Positions 32,012 through 33,684 of a stretch of 33,684 bases of DNA are shown piece by piece (positions within the stretch are counted from its first letter, which is position 1; every line of letters starts with the position of its first letter). The notes under the pieces are model-generated. The model was not told where the DNA came from, did no database searches, and saw nothing but the letters and a program-made list of their open reading frames with translations. Made by a program: the position numbers and the translations under genes. Source of the stretch: Oscillospiraceae bacterium (GTDB lineage Bacteria > Bacillota_A > Clostridia > Oscillospirales > Ruminococcaceae); assembly GCA_900766795.1 (NCBI GenBank), contig CAAFWX010000174.1, positions 1 through 33,684 on the forward strand, written 5' to 3'.

Positions 32012-32563
32012 ATGTACGATGAGGATATTCTGACGCTGTTCTTTCAGCGCGACGAAAAAGCGCTGTCGGAAACACGCACAAGATACGGGCGGCTGATACT
32101 CAGCGTCGCGGACGGAATACTCAGAAACCGCGAGGAATCGGAGGAATGCGAGAACGAGGTCTATCTGCGCGCATGGAACAGCATTCCCCCCGCAAGACCG
32201 CAGCATTTGTCGGCGTATCTGTGCAAAATCGCGAGGGGAGTGGCGCTTGACCGCTGGGACTATAACCACGCGGCAAAGCGCGGGGAGGCGCTGCCGATTG
32301 AGGAGCTTGAGGAGTTTCTTCGGTGCGGGGAAAGCGCCGAGGACAGGCTCAGCGAAAGCGAGCTTACCGCGCTTCTCAACAGCTTTCTCAAGGCGCAGGA
32401 CTATAACACCCGAGTGATTTTTCTGCGCAGGTTCTGGTTTTCCGACAGTATTGCGGAGATCGCAAAAAGGCTGCATGTTTCGCAGAGTATGGTCAAGACG
32501 CGCATTTCCCGAACGCTGAAAAAGCTTCGCGAGTTTCTGCGCGAAAACGGCTATGAGGTATAG
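32012..32563 (+). CDS. RNA polymerase sigma factor, ECF-like sigma-70 family
   Basis: The 183-residue protein has the two-domain layout of extracytoplasmic-function sigma factors. Sigma region 2 spans about residues 20-85 (REESEECENEVYLRAWNSI, then SAYLCKIARGVALDRWDY). Region 4 spans about 125-180 with the helix-turn-helix DSIAEIAKRLHVSQSMVKTR. The ATG at 32012 follows AAAAGGGGA (31994-32001); an open frame reaching 31976 has no site. The stop overlaps the ribosome binding site of the next gene, so the pair is translationally coupled, as expected for a sigma/anti-sigma unit. A MITE lies immediately upstream. Confidence 0.92.
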   Translation: MYDEDILTLFFQRDEKALSETRTRYGRLILSVADGILRNREESEECENEVYLRAWNSIPPARPQHLSAYLCKIARGVALDRWDYNHAAKRGEALPIEELEEFLRCGESAEDRLSESELTALLNSFLKAQDYNTRVIFLRRFWFSDSIAEIAKRLHVSQSMVKTRISRTLKKLREFLRENGYEV

Positions 32564-32572
32564 GAGGCAGAG

Positions 32573-33684
32573 ATGAACAATAAACTCAACAGGGCGCTCG
32601 GAAACATCGACGAGAGCCTGATATTTGAAGCGGCGAATGCCGACCGCGTTGAGCGCCGCAGGCTTAAAACCGCCGCCGTGGGGCTTACAGCTGCGGCAGC
32701 GGTGGCGGCGGTGGCGCTTCTTGCGGGGGAGATTATTCCCTCGGTGACAGAGCGCGTAAATTCGGGGGTTTCACTTCTGGAGTCCTCCTCGGGTCAGACC
32801 GCAGACAATTCCCCAAGCCTTGAGGTGGTGAAAAACTACGACAGGGCGCAGCGGTTTTCGGGGCTGTATCCGGAGGACGACGGCGGGGAATGCGCCGAAA
32901 CAGACTCCCTCACAATGCAGGATATCGAAAAAAGCTTTTATTTCGGCTCGAACTTCCCGAGGCTGTTGTGCGTTGAGGACGATATCGCGGTGTTCACCGA
33001 CGGAGTGGATTCGGCGCTGTTTATGTACGACATTTCGGATTATTCCGACGACAGCCGACGCCTGCTTGCAAAAGTAAACCTTTTAACCACAGTGCAGAAC
33101 AACCTCTCGGACAGCCTTGACACCCTGCTTCCCTACGAGCACATCGGAAACCCAGACGGCGGCGAAACCAACGGAATAACCGCCTTTGCGGCAAAAAAGG
33201 ACGGCTCAGCCGCGCTGTTTGTCAGCGTTGAATGCTTTGGCGACAGCCCCGAGGAACGCGCCGAGTGCTGTTACCGTATCATTTCCAACGACAGCGGGGA
33301 TATTTTCCTGAAACGTCAGGGCGACCTTTACGGGTGGGAGAAAATTGAGCCTGCGTTTACCGGCGAGCAAATGCAGACCCAAAGCGGCGACAGCGTTTCT
33401 ATCGACATAAACGGAAAGACGGATTTCTCCGAGTTTGCTCTGAAAAAAGACGATACCGAGTTTATGCCCTTTATGCTGACGCTCCCCGATTTTTCGGGGC
33501 AGACCGTTGAGGAGATTAACACATGGGCTGCCGAGCGAAAGCTTTCGCTTACCATAAATCCCCAATACGAGGAACGCGCCGACATGGAGGAATTCGCCGT
33601 GATTTCCACCGAGCCTGCCGCGGGAGAGAGCTTCTTCGGAAGCGAGATTACCGTAGTGCTGTGCGGCGCGCAGGCGCAGTACTC
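32573..33684 (+). CDS. Putative membrane-bound anti-sigma protein with PASTA-like domain (3' end outside window)
   Basis: The frame is open from ATG 32573 to the window edge (370 codons). AGGAGG (32562-32567) overlaps the sigma factor stop, so it is coupled to that gene. A cytoplasmic head of about 32 residues (MNNKLNRALGNIDESLIFEA) is followed by one membrane segment at about 33-51. The rest is extracytoplasmic. Residues 305-365 read as a PASTA-like domain: LTLPDFSGQTVEEINTWAAE, then VISTEPAAGESFFGSEITVV, with the Pro-x-x-Gly and Gly-Ser spacing of that fold. PASTA domains bind peptidoglycan fragments or beta-lactams in kinases and PBPs. No zinc anti-sigma motif is seen. Anti-sigma function is inferred from position. 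Confidence 0.78.
   Translation, partial: MNNKLNRALGNIDESLIFEAANADRVERRRLKTAAVGLTAAAAVAAVALLAGEIIPSVTERVNSGVSLLESSSGQTADNSPSLEVVKNYDRAQRFSGLYPEDDGGECAETDSLTMQDIEKSFYFGSNFPRLLCVEDDIAVFTDGVDSALFMYDISDYSDDSRRLLAKVNLLTTVQNNLSDSLDTLLPYEHIGNPDGGETNGITAFAAKKDGSAALFVSVECFGDSPEERAECCYRIISNDSGDIFLKRQGDLYGWEKIEPAFTGEQMQTQSGDSVSIDINGKTDFSEFALKKDDTEFMPFMLTLPDFSGQTVEEINTWAAERKLSLTINPQYEERADMEEFAVISTEPAAGESFFGSEITVVLCGAQAQY

Overview
This window looks like a moderately GC-rich chromosome segment of a Gram-positive anaerobe in the Clostridia, most likely near Ruminococcus/Oscillospiraceae. The evidence is strong AGGAGG-type ribosome binding sites, an S-box (SAM-I) riboswitch before metK, a type III pantothenate kinase, the rpmH-rnpA-yidD-yidC-jag cluster, a CoaX-linked ECF S component, and lipoprotein-anchored plant-polysaccharide hydrolases (GH5 and GH74). 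The placement is inference from gene content; there is no rRNA or other marker here.

Layout. 1-5.1 kb (+): the 3' part of ftsX, an S41/PDZ processing protease, greA and lysS (overlapping by one base), then a one-pass membrane protein of unknown role. 5.2-6.6 kb: a helical protein on the minus strand, a MITE-like multi-hairpin element flanked by 8-bp direct repeats, and a small polytopic membrane protein. 6.7-8.0 kb: rpsF-ssb-rpsR behind a consensus promoter. 8.0-9.7 kb: an HTH/membrane/zinc-ribbon regulator with a paired operator, and a lipoprotein. 9.7-11.4 kb: repeats, then metK with its SAM-I riboswitch and attenuator. 11.5-15.1 kb (-): pantothenate uptake (S component) and coaX; two tiny membrane proteins followed by a VTC-domain protein and a DUF4956 membrane protein. 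15.3-19.4 kb (+): rpmH-rnpA-yidD-yidC-jag plus a YbjN-like gene, with no dnaA or oriC beside it. 19.4-22.5 kb (+): a GH74 lipoprotein and a second lipoprotein. 22.6-27.2 kb (-): cheA-cheW-cheR-cheB. 27.4-29.7 kb (+): a FliK-like protein with a stand-alone FlhB C-domain protein. 29.8-31.3 kb (-): a GH5 endoglucanase lipoprotein and a 50-residue ORF. 31.3-33.7 kb: a long intergenic region with a TTCAACA-box cluster and a TTAA-bounded MITE, then a sigma factor and a membrane protein with a PASTA-like C-terminus that runs off the window.

How the parts work together. Most of the window is housekeeping: cell division, translation, membrane protein insertion, SAM and CoA supply. Two surface-anchored glycanases fit beta-glucan or xyloglucan use. 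The chemotaxis core lies back to back with a FliK/FlhB-like pair, which suggests a link to flagellar-type export or motility, but no receptor, cheY or structural flagellar gene is visible here. The least explained items are the ~215-residue insertion in YidC, the sigma/PASTA pair, the VTC-DUF4956 operon with its small membrane proteins, and the non-coding repeats. No tRNA, rRNA or CRISPR array was recognised.
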